A stretch of 61,849 bases of DNA. Source: Bacteroidales bacterium (GTDB taxonomy: Bacteria > Bacteroidota > Bacteroidia > Bacteroidales > UBA10428). The translations under genes and the position numbers were made by a program. This document shows, piece by piece, positions 28,625 through 37,488 of this stretch. Positions within the stretch are counted from its first letter, which is position 1. Every line of letters begins with the position of its first letter. The stretch is taken from positions 1-61,849 of the forward strand of contig JAFGSZ010000153.1 in the NCBI GenBank assembly GCA_016934395.1, given 5' to 3'. Below the pieces are notes generated by a model that saw only the letters and a list, made by a program, of their open reading frames with translations, was not told the origin of the DNA and made no database searches.

Positions 28625-29038
28625 TTGCACAATTTTAAAAAACATAGCGCTTATATTTTTTTATGGATTGCAACATTCATTCTGCTTATTCATATCCTGA
28701 TTCCCCATCATCATCATATTGAATTTCAGGAACATCATTATGTTTCAGAACTTATCTGCGAATCTGAAATAACATGCGGGAACCCGGAGCAAATAAATCC
28801 TTTTGAATCCCACAATTGTCAGCATAAGCACCAGGAATGTCTGGATTGTTTCTTAAAAACCGATGTAACTTTTACCCAGTCACAAATTAGTATAGATTGC
28901 CCGGTTTGTTCTGATAATTTATATCCTAATCATTTTCTTACCGGAAAACCTGTAAGTCGGGTATTTTATTTTAATCCTGATTATTCCAATCCGGGTGTTT
29001 CTTCCCTCTCATCCAGGGCTCCTCCAAAAATTTCATAA
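28625..29038 (+). CDS. His/Cys-rich small exported protein upstream of metal efflux genes
   Basis: The 137-residue protein is not matched to a named family. It has one N-terminal hydrophobic helix (about 11-25), then clustered possible metal ligands: HHHH (about 28-31), HH pairs, ten or so further His, and Cys pairs such as CQHKHQECLDC and CPVC. This layout is common for periplasmic metal-binding or sensing proteins. It lies 97 bp before the adaptor gene of a heavy-metal efflux operon, so a metal-buffering or sensing role is a reasonable inference. The start codon appears to be TTG at 28625; there is no in-frame ATG before the helix, so the start is uncertain. Confidence 0.65.
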   Translation: MHNFKKHSAYIFLWIATFILLIHILIPHHHHIEFQEHHYVSELICESEITCGNPEQINPFESHNCQHKHQECLDCFLKTDVTFTQSQISIDCPVCSDNLYPNHFLTGKPVSRVFYFNPDYSNPGVSSLSSRAPPKIS

Positions 29039-29135
29039 TCCTTTCAGGATTCCAGACAAATTTCCAAAAATAGTATTCTAAATACCTGTCTTTTGCTTGT
29101 ATCAGGCATAATTATTATTATTTAATTCATTCAAG

Positions 29136-30644
29136 ATGACAAAAAAAATTATTCCGTTTTTTTTATTTTCCGTTTTTTTATGGAATTGTGATTTTCACAA
29201 AAATAATTCTCATGCTGAAAGTGAAGACCACTCCGATGATCATACAGAAATTTTCGAATCATATACCTTATATTCCGAAAATTTTGAATTGTTTTTTGAA
29301 TATCAGCCTTTTATTTCCAGAATGAAAAACGAGTTTCTGGCTCATTATACCAGGCTTAAAGATTTTAAACCGGTTACTGAAGGTGATCTTACAATCAAGA
29401 TTTTTCAAAATAAAATGCCGGTTTTCAACAATACATTTCATCTTTCAAAACCGGGAATCTTTGAACCTGAAATTATCCTTGTGGATACAGGCATCTGCAG
29501 GATTGTATTTGAGTTGCAATCAAAAAATATGCGTGAAACGATTACTATAGACAGCATAAAAGTTTTTCTGGATGAAGAAAGCGCTGAAGAGAATCAAATA
29601 GCAACAGTTCACCACGAAGAAATCTATTTTTCAAAGGAACAATCATGGAAAATTGATTTTGAAACACAACCCATATCAAATCAGCCTTTTGAAGATATTA
29701 TCCGTACCTCCGGGCAAATAATATCCGCTCAGGGAGACGAACAAATGGCAACAGCTAATAATCAGGGGAATTTCTTTTTCACTACCCTTAAACTTACGCC
29801 GGGAAGCAAGGTTAAAAAAGGAGATATACTGGGTTATGTTTCAGGGAACAGGCTCCTGGGCAGTAATACTTCACAGCAATTCCTGATAGCTAAAACCGAA
29901 TTCGAAAAAGCTGAGGCAGATATGTATCGGGCTGAACGGCTAATCAGAGATACGATAATAACTCAAAAGGATTATCTGCAATATAAAATCAAATATGAAC
30001 AGTCTAAACAGGCTTACCAACTTATTGCAGACCAGTTTTCACGTGAAGGAATAAAAATTATTGCTCCAAAAACCGGACTGGTTAAAGAACTCTATGTTTC
30101 GAACGGTTTATTTCTTGAAGCCGGATCTCCCATATTAAAAATAGCTGAAAATAAACGACTTTTATTACGCGCCGATCTTTCGCAGGAATATGCCGTCCGG
30201 ATACCGGAAATTATTTCGGCAAATTTCAGGCTTTCTTTTTCAAAACAAATATTCGAAACCTCTCTTTTAAATGGCGAAATATTGTCCCTTGGAAGAACTA
30301 TTTCTTCAGGGTATATGATGCCGGTTTATATCGAAATAGACAATAAAGATTTCCTGGTACCCGGAAGTTATGCAGACATATGGTTAAAAACAACCTCTAA
30401 AAAATACGCACTTCTTGTTCCGGTTTCATCCATTTTGGAAGAACAGGGAAATTATTATGTTTTTGTACAATTATCCGGCGAGTCATTTGAAAAAAGATAC
30501 ATCACCGTGGCAAAATCAAACGGCAAAAAAACCGAGGTCACAGGTGGTTTATTTGAAGGGGAACGGATTGTTACCAAAGGGGCCGTAAATATTAAACTGG
30601 CCTCAGCTTCATCGTCATTACCATCAACCGGCCATGTACATTAG
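29136..30644 (+). CDS. Heavy-metal RND efflux adaptor (CusB/CzcB-like)
   Basis: The 502-residue protein has an N-terminal signal with a Cys near residue 18 (FLWNCD, a weak lipobox). A His/Asp-rich stretch (NNSHAESEDHSDDHTE, about 24-39) follows, likely metal-binding. An N-terminal extension (about 40-150, ...HYTRLKDFKPVTEG) common in Bacteroidota CusB-type adaptors is present. The lipoyl, alpha-hairpin (AKTEFEKAEADMYRAERLIRD) and beta-barrel domains follow. It links the CzcA-like pump to the outer channel and may hand over metal ions. Operon order is adaptor, pump, channel, CDF transporter. Confidence 0.88.
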   Translation: MTKKIIPFFLFSVFLWNCDFHKNNSHAESEDHSDDHTEIFESYTLYSENFELFFEYQPFISRMKNEFLAHYTRLKDFKPVTEGDLTIKIFQNKMPVFNNTFHLSKPGIFEPEIILVDTGICRIVFELQSKNMRETITIDSIKVFLDEESAEENQIATVHHEEIYFSKEQSWKIDFETQPISNQPFEDIIRTSGQIISAQGDEQMATANNQGNFFFTTLKLTPGSKVKKGDILGYVSGNRLLGSNTSQQFLIAKTEFEKAEADMYRAERLIRDTIITQKDYLQYKIKYEQSKQAYQLIADQFSREGIKIIAPKTGLVKELYVSNGLFLEAGSPILKIAENKRLLLRADLSQEYAVRIPEIISANFRLSFSKQIFETSLLNGEILSLGRTISSGYMMPVYIEIDNKDFLVPGSYADIWLKTTSKKYALLVPVSSILEEQGNYYVFVQLSGESFEKRYITVAKSNGKKTEVTGGLFEGERIVTKGAVNIKLASASSSLPSTGHVH

Positions 30645-30688
30645 ATAAAAATCTATGGCTGTTCTATTCAAAACTTAAAGAATAAAAA

Positions 30689-33600
30689 ATGATTAATACC
30701 ATTATAAAGTATTCACTGACTAACCGGATGATTATCGTTGTGGGAAGTATTCTTTTACTTATTTCCGGTATATATATCAGTTCTTCAATCGAGGTGGATG
30801 TGTTTCCTGATTTAAATGCACCTACAGTAGTAGTTATCACAGAGGCTCATGGCATGGCTCCAGAAGAGGTAGAACGATTGGTTACTTTTCCAATAGAAAC
30901 GGCCGTAAACGGGGCATCCAATATCCGCCGCGTACGATCCAGTTCTGCCATGGGATTTTCTCTTGTGTGGGTGGAATTTGACTGGGGCATGGATATCTAT
31001 GATGCCCGACAGATTGTGAGTGAAAAACTGACTGAAATTACTGAAAACTTTCCGGCAGGTGTCGATAATCCGGTGCTGGCCCCCCAGTCTTCGTTGCTAG
31101 GTGAAATTATGATTTTCAGTATTTCAAGCGATTCGGTAAGTGCTATGGACCTGCGTACCTATGCTGATTGGACAATACGTCCCCGGTTGTTGTCTGTAAA
31201 AGGGGTTGCCCAGGTTGCGGTTCAGGGAGGCGATATTAAAGAGTACCAGGTGATGGCCGATCCCCATAAAATGAAATATTACCAGGTAACTTTTCCCGAA
31301 TTGATAGCTGCCTGTGAAGAAAATAATACCAATGCATCGGGTGGTGTAATTAACCAGTATGGAAATGAATATATTGTCCGTGGAATTATGCGTACTTCCG
31401 ACACAGAAAAACTGGGACAAACGATTATCAAACATATTGATAAATACCCGGTGAATATTGCTGATGTTGCCGACATTAAGATCGGAGGGGCGCCACGAAT
31501 CGGCACAGGTTCTTTTAACGGTAAAAATGCGGTTGTACTGACTGTGACCAAACAACCCAATACCAATACCATTGAACTGACCAGGGATATCGATGAAACC
31601 ATTAAAGAAATTGAAACAAAACTTCCGGAGAACGTCGACCTGAATACAGGAATTTTTAAGCAATCAGATTTTATACAAACAGCCATTAATAATGTAATAC
31701 ATGCTTTGTTCGAAGGGGCAATTTTTGTAATATTTATATTGTTCCTGTTCCTGATGAATTACCGGACTACCATTATTTCGTTACTGGCTATTCCGTTATC
31801 ACTGATTGTTTCCATAATTACCCTTAAATCTCTGGGATTTACAATAAATACCATGTCGCTTGGAGGTATGGCAATTGCAATAGGCTCTATAGTTGATGAT
31901 GCCATAATTGATGTAGAAAACGTATATAAGCGGCTAAAAGAAAACCGGGAGCAGATAAAAAACGGAGTAAAAAAACCCCTTCCCATTATTTACGAGGCTT
32001 CTAAAGAAATCAGGGCTTCCATATTAAATGCCACATTAATAATAATTGTTTCATTTATTCCCCTGTTCTTTTTAAGTGGTATGGAAGGCAAAATGCTCAA
32101 ACCCCTGGGGATTTCATTTATCGTTTCACTTTTTGCCTCATTAATTGTGGCCATAACCATAACGCCTGTACTATGCAGTTACCTGCTGGTAAGCCCGAAA
32201 CAACTTAAAAAACACGAACAGGGAAGCTGGTTGTCAAGGAATCTGACCACATGGTACGGAAGATCGTTGGAGAAAGCGCTGAAGAAGAAAAAATTATTAC
32301 ATTCCACTGCCCTGTTGATGTTTCTATTCTCTGTTGCCTTGTTTTTTACTTTTGGGCGAAGTTTTCTGCCTCCGTTTAATGAGGGCAGTCTGGCGGTAAA
32401 TGTGGCCACCTTGCCCGGAATTTCACTCGATGAATCGGACAAAATCGGGAAACAAGCCGAGGAACAGTTACTTTCGCTGCCAGAAGTAAATATTACTTCC
32501 CGGAAAACAGGACGGGCAGAACTGGCAGAACATTCCTTTGGCGCCAACGTTTCGGAAATTGAAGTGCCCTTCCGGCTTAAAGATAATTCCCGGGCGGTAT
32601 TTCTGGCCTCGGTACGGGAAAAATTGTCAACAATTCCGGGTGTGATTTTTTCTATCGGCCAACCGATAAGCCACCGCATTGATCATTTACTTTCCGGGTC
32701 GCAAACTAATATTGCTATAAAATTATTCGGTACCGACCTTAAAAAAATGTACGATCTGGCCACCGATATTCAATACAACATCCTGGAAATCGAAGGCATT
32801 GTAGATCTGAATGTAGAACAACAGGTGGAAATACCCCAGTTACAGATAAAACCGAAAAGAGAAATGCTGGCGAAATACGGCATTTCACTTGCTGATTTTG
32901 CCCGAAACATTAAGTACGGCTTCGGAGGTAAAATTGTGGGTGAAGTATTCGAAAACGAAAAAACATTCGATATGGTAGTGCGTTTTAACGAAGAAAACAG
33001 GAAGAATATTGAAACTATCGGCGATTTGTTAATAGATACCGGCGATAGTAATAAAATCCCCCTGAGATATGTGGCGGAAATAATTTCATCCACGGGACCG
33101 AATACCATTACCCGTGAAAACGTACAGCGTAAAATTGTGATCAGCGCCAATGTAGCAGAACGCGATTTAAGAAGTGTGGTAAACGATATCCGGAAAACAA
33201 TTGATGATAAAATAACATTGCCTCAAAACTACAGGGTGGAATACGGCGGGCAGTTTGAAAGCGAGGCCAAAGCCTCACGTATACTCTTTATTACTTCGCT
33301 TATGGCCATGCTGGTGGTGTTTTTAATTCTTTTTCAGGAATTTAAAAGTGCGGCTGTAGCCGGTGTAATTTTATTAAATCTGCCCCTGGCATTAATCGGC
33401 GGTGTGGTTGCAATTGCCTTGGGCTCGAATATAATAAGCATTCCATCAATCATTGGTTTTATTTCTCTTTTTGGAATTGCTACACGCAATGGTATATTGT
33501 TGGTTTCCAGATACCGGAACCTGCAAGAGAACGGGCTAAACCTTTACGATACTATTCTGGCCGGATCGAAAGACAGGCTTACTCCAATTTTAATGACTGC

Positions 33601-33772
33601 ATTAACAGCAGCCCTGGCGCTGATTCCCCTGGCACTTTCGGGCGATAAACCCGGAAATGAAATTCAAAGTCCCATGGCCATAGTAATTTTAGGTGGCTTA
33701 TTAAGTTCTACCCTGCTTAACATGTATGTTATCCCAGTAGTATTTTATGTGATCAATCAAAAAAAGAAATAA
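30689..33772 (+). CDS. Heavy-metal efflux RND pump (CusA/CzcA family)
   Basis: The 1027-residue protein has the RND topology with two six-helix bundles and two large periplasmic loops. The TM4 segment reads GGMAIAIGSIVDDAIIDVENVYKRL. The VDDAxxDVEN pattern marks the heavy-metal (HME) branch and fits divalent-cation pumps more than the Cu/Ag-type, so Zn/Co/Cd/Ni are more likely than copper; this is inference. The fold ends cleanly in YVIPVVFYVINQKKK. It lies 44 bp after the adaptor gene and 1 bp before the channel gene. Confidence 0.93.
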   Translation: MINTIIKYSLTNRMIIVVGSILLLISGIYISSSIEVDVFPDLNAPTVVVITEAHGMAPEEVERLVTFPIETAVNGASNIRRVRSSSAMGFSLVWVEFDWGMDIYDARQIVSEKLTEITENFPAGVDNPVLAPQSSLLGEIMIFSISSDSVSAMDLRTYADWTIRPRLLSVKGVAQVAVQGGDIKEYQVMADPHKMKYYQVTFPELIAACEENNTNASGGVINQYGNEYIVRGIMRTSDTEKLGQTIIKHIDKYPVNIADVADIKIGGAPRIGTGSFNGKNAVVLTVTKQPNTNTIELTRDIDETIKEIETKLPENVDLNTGIFKQSDFIQTAINNVIHALFEGAIFVIFILFLFLMNYRTTIISLLAIPLSLIVSIITLKSLGFTINTMSLGGMAIAIGSIVDDAIIDVENVYKRLKENREQIKNGVKKPLPIIYEASKEIRASILNATLIIIVSFIPLFFLSGMEGKMLKPLGISFIVSLFASLIVAITITPVLCSYLLVSPKQLKKHEQGSWLSRNLTTWYGRSLEKALKKKKLLHSTALLMFLFSVALFFTFGRSFLPPFNEGSLAVNVATLPGISLDESDKIGKQAEEQLLSLPEVNITSRKTGRAELAEHSFGANVSEIEVPFRLKDNSRAVFLASVREKLSTIPGVIFSIGQPISHRIDHLLSGSQTNIAIKLFGTDLKKMYDLATDIQYNILEIEGIVDLNVEQQVEIPQLQIKPKREMLAKYGISLADFARNIKYGFGGKIVGEVFENEKTFDMVVRFNEENRKNIETIGDLLIDTGDSNKIPLRYVAEIISSTGPNTITRENVQRKIVISANVAERDLRSVVNDIRKTIDDKITLPQNYRVEYGGQFESEAKASRILFITSLMAMLVVFLILFQEFKSAAVAGVILLNLPLALIGGVVAIALGSNIISIPSIIGFISLFGIATRNGILLVSRYRNLQENGLNLYDTILAGSKDRLTPILMTALTAALALIPLALSGDKPGNEIQSPMAIVILGGLLSSTLLNMYVIPVVFYVINQKKK

Positions 33773-33773
33773 G

Positions 33774-34949
33774 ATGGTACGCTATATACTTACAATTTTA
33801 CTTTTTACATTGCTGCAAAAAGTTACTGCACAGTATTCTTTACCGGCTTTCCTTGATTCTGTGAAAAAAAATAATCCAGAATTAAGACTGGCACGCGAAA
33901 ATCTGGAATTGCTAAAAGCCGGATACAATACCGGTTTAACTCCTGCAAATCCTGCTGTGGAATATGGGTATTTTCCCGGAAACCAATCTCAAATAGGTAT
34001 TAAAGAAGTATTCAGTGTTTCACAGTCATTTGATTTCCCGTCAGCATATGTCCATAAAAGAAATATTGCCAGACAAAAAGGAATACGTTCCGAATATGAT
34101 TATAAATCTTTTGAGCAGGAAGTTTTGTGGCAATCAGTGCAATTATGGAATGAAGGTGTGTTTTACAGCAAAGAGAAGGAATTGATCCAACAAAGAAAAC
34201 AGGATATTGAAAAATTAAAAACTGCTGTTAATAAATCTCTTGAACTTGGAAATGCCACAGTAGTTGAAAAAAACAGGGTGGAATTATTACAGGTGGATAT
34301 AAGCAACCAGCTAAACAGTATTGAACAGGAACTATCTGATATCCGTCTGGCAATAATATATATGAATGGCGGGAATTCCTCACCGGTGCATTTTACAGAT
34401 TATGTTCTTACAGACGGATTACCACTGGACAGCCTTCTTACTGAACAAAACATCCTGCTCCCTGAAATAAAAGCACAGGAAACAGAAATACAGGTATCGC
34501 AAATGGAATTAAAACTATCCCGATCCTTGTGGTTTCCCATGTTTGAGGTTGGCTACGAAAGTGAAACCATCCTAAACGACAGGTATGGTGGAATAAAAAT
34601 AGGGGTTTCAATACCACTTTGGGAAAAAACCAATACGATAAAACAAGCCAAGATTAATATGCTGGTTAAAGAAAATTCAAAACAAAACTACAGGCTTAAG
34701 CTTGAATCGGAAACCATTCAGCAATATAACAGGGTTAAAACCCTGGAATCGAACCTGGAAAACCTGAGGCAGGCAGTTATGAACTCGGGGAATAAAACAC
34801 AGCTCGATAAAGCGCTTGATGCCGGCCACATTTCAATAATTGAATATATCTTTGAACTTTCGGCTTTTTATGATATGAAGTTTCAGTTTATAGAAACCGA
34901 GAGAAATTATTTTCAACAACTTGCCGGATTATATCGTTATAAACTATAA
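33774..34949 (+). CDS. TolC-family outer-membrane channel of the metal efflux system
   Basis: The 391-residue protein has a signal peptide (about 3-19, ending KVTAQ) and two long helical outer-membrane-efflux repeats. It is short for the family (TolC-like proteins usually 420-480), like many CzcC/CusC homologues in Bacteroidota. The ATG lies 1 bp after the stop of the pump gene, showing tight coupling. It provides the outer-membrane exit for metals handled by the adaptor and pump. Confidence 0.88.
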   Translation: MVRYILTILLFTLLQKVTAQYSLPAFLDSVKKNNPELRLARENLELLKAGYNTGLTPANPAVEYGYFPGNQSQIGIKEVFSVSQSFDFPSAYVHKRNIARQKGIRSEYDYKSFEQEVLWQSVQLWNEGVFYSKEKELIQQRKQDIEKLKTAVNKSLELGNATVVEKNRVELLQVDISNQLNSIEQELSDIRLAIIYMNGGNSSPVHFTDYVLTDGLPLDSLLTEQNILLPEIKAQETEIQVSQMELKLSRSLWFPMFEVGYESETILNDRYGGIKIGVSIPLWEKTNTIKQAKINMLVKENSKQNYRLKLESETIQQYNRVKTLESNLENLRQAVMNSGNKTQLDKALDAGHISIIEYIFELSAFYDMKFQFIETERNYFQQLAGLYRYKL

Positions 34950-34959
34950 ATATCAGCAT

Positions 34960-35625
34960 ATGTCGAATCACAAGCACGAGCACGAAAATAAAACCATGTG
35001 GGTAGTTTTACTCACGGCAGTGACTATGGTAGTTGAAATTATTTATGGTGTAACTACCAGGTCTATGGCTTTGCTTGCCGATGGTATTCATATGGGTTCT
35101 CATGTGCTGGCGATTGGGTTGAGCTGGATGGCTTACATCATCATCAGAAAAATTTCCGGGAGTGATAAATTTTCAGGGAATTCAGATAAGATATTGTCTT
35201 TATCGGGTTACAGCAGTGGTTTAATGTTATTGATTTTTGCAGTAGTTATTATGATAGAAGCTATTGAACGGTTTTACAACCCGGTAGTTATTAATTATCG
35301 CGAAGCCATTTTAGTGGCCTTTATCGGACTATTTGTAAACATTGCCAGTGTTTTTCTTTTACATCACGATCATGAACATACTGATCATAATATAAGAGCG
35401 GCATACCTGCATGTAATTGCAGATGCACTGACAAGCCTTTCTGCTATTCTTGGCCTTACGGCTGCCATGATTTGGGATATTGCCTATATTGATACAATTG
35501 CAGCAATCCTTAGTTCGCTGGTTATTATCAGATGGTCTGTAGGTTTAATTAAAGATTCAGGCCGGGTATTGCTGGATATGAAGAGTTCCGGCCATTTTAA
35601 CCATCATCATGAGGACCATATGTAA
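34960..35625 (+). CDS. Cation diffusion facilitator, DmeF-like
   Basis: I start at the ATG 34960 (MSNHKHEHENKTMW), which gives 221 residues; a longer frame overlaps the previous gene. Six hydrophobic helices are visible. TM2 holds LLADGIHMGSHVLAI, in which the second ligand position is His, as in DmeF-type rather than the HxxxD of Zn-type CDFs. TM5 has HVIADALTSL. A cytosolic His-rich loop (HHDHEHTDH, about 142-150) and tail (FNHHHEDHM) may bind metal. It exports a divalent metal such as Co, Ni or Cd from the cytosol to the periplasm, where the RND system can take it on. It lacks the usual long C-terminal domain. Confidence 0.85.
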   Translation: MSNHKHEHENKTMWVVLLTAVTMVVEIIYGVTTRSMALLADGIHMGSHVLAIGLSWMAYIIIRKISGSDKFSGNSDKILSLSGYSSGLMLLIFAVVIMIEAIERFYNPVVINYREAILVAFIGLFVNIASVFLLHHDHEHTDHNIRAAYLHVIADALTSLSAILGLTAAMIWDIAYIDTIAAILSSLVIIRWSVGLIKDSGRVLLDMKSSGHFNHHHEDHM

Positions 35626-35664
35626 AACCTAAATGGTCATTTACTGCCCGGTAAATTTCACGCC

Positions 35665-35931
35665 TTATTCATGAGTAACTGTCCGGGATTGTTTTTTGAT
35701 CGTTCCCTTGGTCAGAGTCTGATGCTCGGCTGTAGGTTCTTTAAAACTCCTGTGATAATACTTTTCAGGATCTTTCCGGATTTTTCCGGCGGGCACATAA
35801 ACTTTTGTTTTTTTAACCGGACCAAGCCTGATCCTGGTAGCGCCCATACCGGATACAAAAGCTACAATAATTTTTTTGAACCATCTGCCTGTAGCAGATA
35901 ATGCTGTTTGACTAGGCTGATTGGATTTCAT
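35665..35931 (-). CDS. Small basic protein of unknown function
   Basis: The 88-residue product is strongly basic (KKTKVYVPAGKIRKDPEKYYHRSF) with no signal or membrane helix except a weak hydrophobic patch (IIVAFVSGMGATRI). It starts 23 bp after the stop of the STAS gene on the same strand, so it may be the second gene of that transcript. I do not recognise the family. A competing frame on the other strand has low-complexity, implausible sequence. Moderate doubt that it is real. Confidence 0.45.
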   Translation of the reverse strand: MKSNQPSQTALSATGRWFKKIIVAFVSGMGATRIRLGPVKKTKVYVPAGKIRKDPEKYYHRSFKEPTAEHQTLTKGTIKKQSRTVTHE

Positions 35932-35954
35932 AGATTTTGTTTTTAAAAGCTTTG

Positions 35955-36284
35955 TTATTGCAAAACAAAATTATACAGGCTAATGTTTTTAAAAGTGTGT
36001 TCTAAATTCACAAGCCGGACTAATTCGGACACTTCGGCAGACATATTGGTAACATAAAATTCAATATTTCTTTCGGCAGCAAAGTTTAACAAGCCAATTA
36101 AAGCCTGAAAGGCAGCAGAATCAATAAACTGAATCTCATCCAGATCAAGAATAATGTTGCGATCACCTTTCTTAATAAGATCGAAAATCTCAGATTTAAT
36201 CTGGTACATATTTAAGATATCCAATCGGGAAATATTTTTAAATTTTAGTATCAGATTATTTTTATACTCTATAGTTTCGTACAT
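35955..36284 (-). CDS. STAS-domain protein (anti-sigma factor antagonist type)
   Basis: The 109-residue protein is a single STAS domain. The central strand-helix IILDLDEIQFIDSAAFQALIG carries Asp55-Ser56, where the Ser is the site phosphorylated by a switch kinase in RsbV/SpoIIAA-type regulators. The length is typical for a stand-alone STAS protein. No partner kinase (RsbW-like), phosphatase or sigma-B-like gene is next to it, so its partners are elsewhere. It may belong to stress or envelope control, or to organelle-type lipid or transport scaffolds; only the domain is firm. Confidence 0.88.
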   Translation of the reverse strand: MYETIEYKNNLILKFKNISRLDILNMYQIKSEIFDLIKKGDRNIILDLDEIQFIDSAAFQALIGLLNFAAERNIEFYVTNMSAEVSELVRLVNLEHTFKNISLYNFVLQ

Positions 36285-36667
36285 AAACTTTTTTCTTAAA
36301 TCAGAATTATTATTTTAGTTACAGGTTTTAATACTGAATTTAGGATTATGACGGAAAAACAGATGAAAGTCACGCTTTTTGGTAATTATTTTAAAAAAAA
36401 CCGCATCTTCGTAACGGGTGAATCTATCTGTAAACCAGTAAATAACGGGGGTTAATGCTTTTTTTAAAATTTATCTGCAACAATTTGATTCTGTGAAAGT
36501 TTATTTTTTATATTTGCCGTTCATTTTTTTTAAATGAATGACCGTTTTTTTAGATGTATATGTTAACTTTATTTTGAGTATTTTTTTGCAATAATATGTG
36601 ACCATTTTGTATTTTTTAGTCTTAAAATAAATTAAATATTAAACTTAGATTTATATGTAAATTAGAA
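36285..36667. other. Divergent intergenic region with a strong candidate promoter
   Basis: No gene is seen. It holds the promoter listed at 36484-36516 and, just downstream, a T-rich near-palindrome TTCATTT...AAATGAA (about 36520-36538) that could form a leader hairpin before the arginine decarboxylase gene. Confidence 0.5.
36484..36516 (+). promoter_or_regulatory. Candidate promoter of the arginine decarboxylase gene
   Basis: TTTG (36484-36487) and TATATTTG (36509-36516) match the Bacteroidota -33 and -7 elements with a 21-nt spacer. A start near 36523 would give a 5' leader of about 145 nt before the ATG at 36668. Confidence 0.55.
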
Positions 36668-37270
36668 ATGAAAAGATTAGCAATTAAAACCAACCTTTTT
36701 GTGAAAAAACAAAAACCAGTCCAGTCTCTACAGGGGATTGTAATAGGTAACAGAATACCTAAGGATTATTTTGTAACAAAAGGCGTAGGCGAAAGTGATA
36801 TCGCCATACATGCAGGTTCTTATCACCTTGCACTTAAACAGGCCAATATTGAGATGGCAAACATAATGACGTATTCATCAATATTACCTGGGATAGCACA
36901 AAAAATATCACGACCAGAACATATTGAACATGGGGCTGTAATGGAAACCATTATGGCAGTTGCCAATGGTAAAAAGGGAGAAGAAATTAGTGCTGGTATT
37001 ATTTATGGTTGGCTTTATGACCGGAAGACAGGAAAAAAATTTGGCGGGTTAGTTTGTGAGCATAACGGGAATTTTTTCGAAGCCGAATTAAAAAACAAGC
37101 TTCATGCTAGTCTTAACGAATTATATTATAATGGATTTGAGGAAGACTACAAACTCGAGGATATCGAAATCCTGACTGAGTCTTTCGTTGCAAAAAAGAA
37201 ATACGGAACAGCGCTTGTTGCGCTCTGCTTTACCAATTATGTTATCCCCGTAATGGGTAATTATAATTAA
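36668..37270 (+). CDS. Pyruvoyl-dependent arginine decarboxylase
   Basis: The 200-residue proenzyme matches the PvlArgDC family. It should cut itself between Ser70 and Ser71 in TYSSILPG, with Ser71 becoming the pyruvoyl group. HAGSYHLALKQANIEMANI upstream and PEHIEHGAVMETIMAVANG downstream are conserved parts of the active site and trimer interface; the beta chain ends normally. The enzyme turns arginine into agmatine and CO2, the first step of the agmatine route to putrescine. It has its own promoter and terminator. It lies upstream of two further polyamine-type genes. It replaces the PLP-dependent SpeA typical of many Bacteroidales. Confidence 0.93.
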   Translation: MKRLAIKTNLFVKKQKPVQSLQGIVIGNRIPKDYFVTKGVGESDIAIHAGSYHLALKQANIEMANIMTYSSILPGIAQKISRPEHIEHGAVMETIMAVANGKKGEEISAGIIYGWLYDRKTGKKFGGLVCEHNGNFFEAELKNKLHASLNELYYNGFEEDYKLEDIEILTESFVAKKKYGTALVALCFTNYVIPVMGNYN

Positions 37271-37311
37271 GTTCCGGAATTTAACTTTCCGGGAGACATT
37301 CCCCATAAATT

Positions 37312-37347
37312 ATATTCGATGCAGATAAAAGGCATCGAATATTTTTT
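37312..37347 (+). terminator. Rho-independent terminator after the arginine decarboxylase gene
   Basis: ATATTCGATGC and GCATCGAATAT form a perfect 11-bp stem around a 9-nt loop, followed by a run of T. It lies 41 bp past the stop, so the decarboxylase gene is not obligatorily co-transcribed with the next gene. Confidence 0.9.
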
Positions 37348-37488
37348 GGTTTTGTTCGCCATATTAAAATATTAGTGTAAATTACAACCGACTATTTATT
37401 ACGTTTACTTCGGCTATTATCCCAGGTGCAGGGCCGGCGGATTATTTCCGATACTGAATATTAAAAAATTTGAAAAATTAATGCAACA

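Noticed and set aside
31124-31663. 179-codon minus-strand frame within the heavy-metal pump gene
   Set aside because: Overlaps conserved pump domains completely; no motif of its own.
35671-35901. Plus-strand frame opposite the small basic protein
   Set aside because: Phe/Cys/Arg-rich sequence without family character; the minus-strand frame follows the STAS gene closely and is the better choice.
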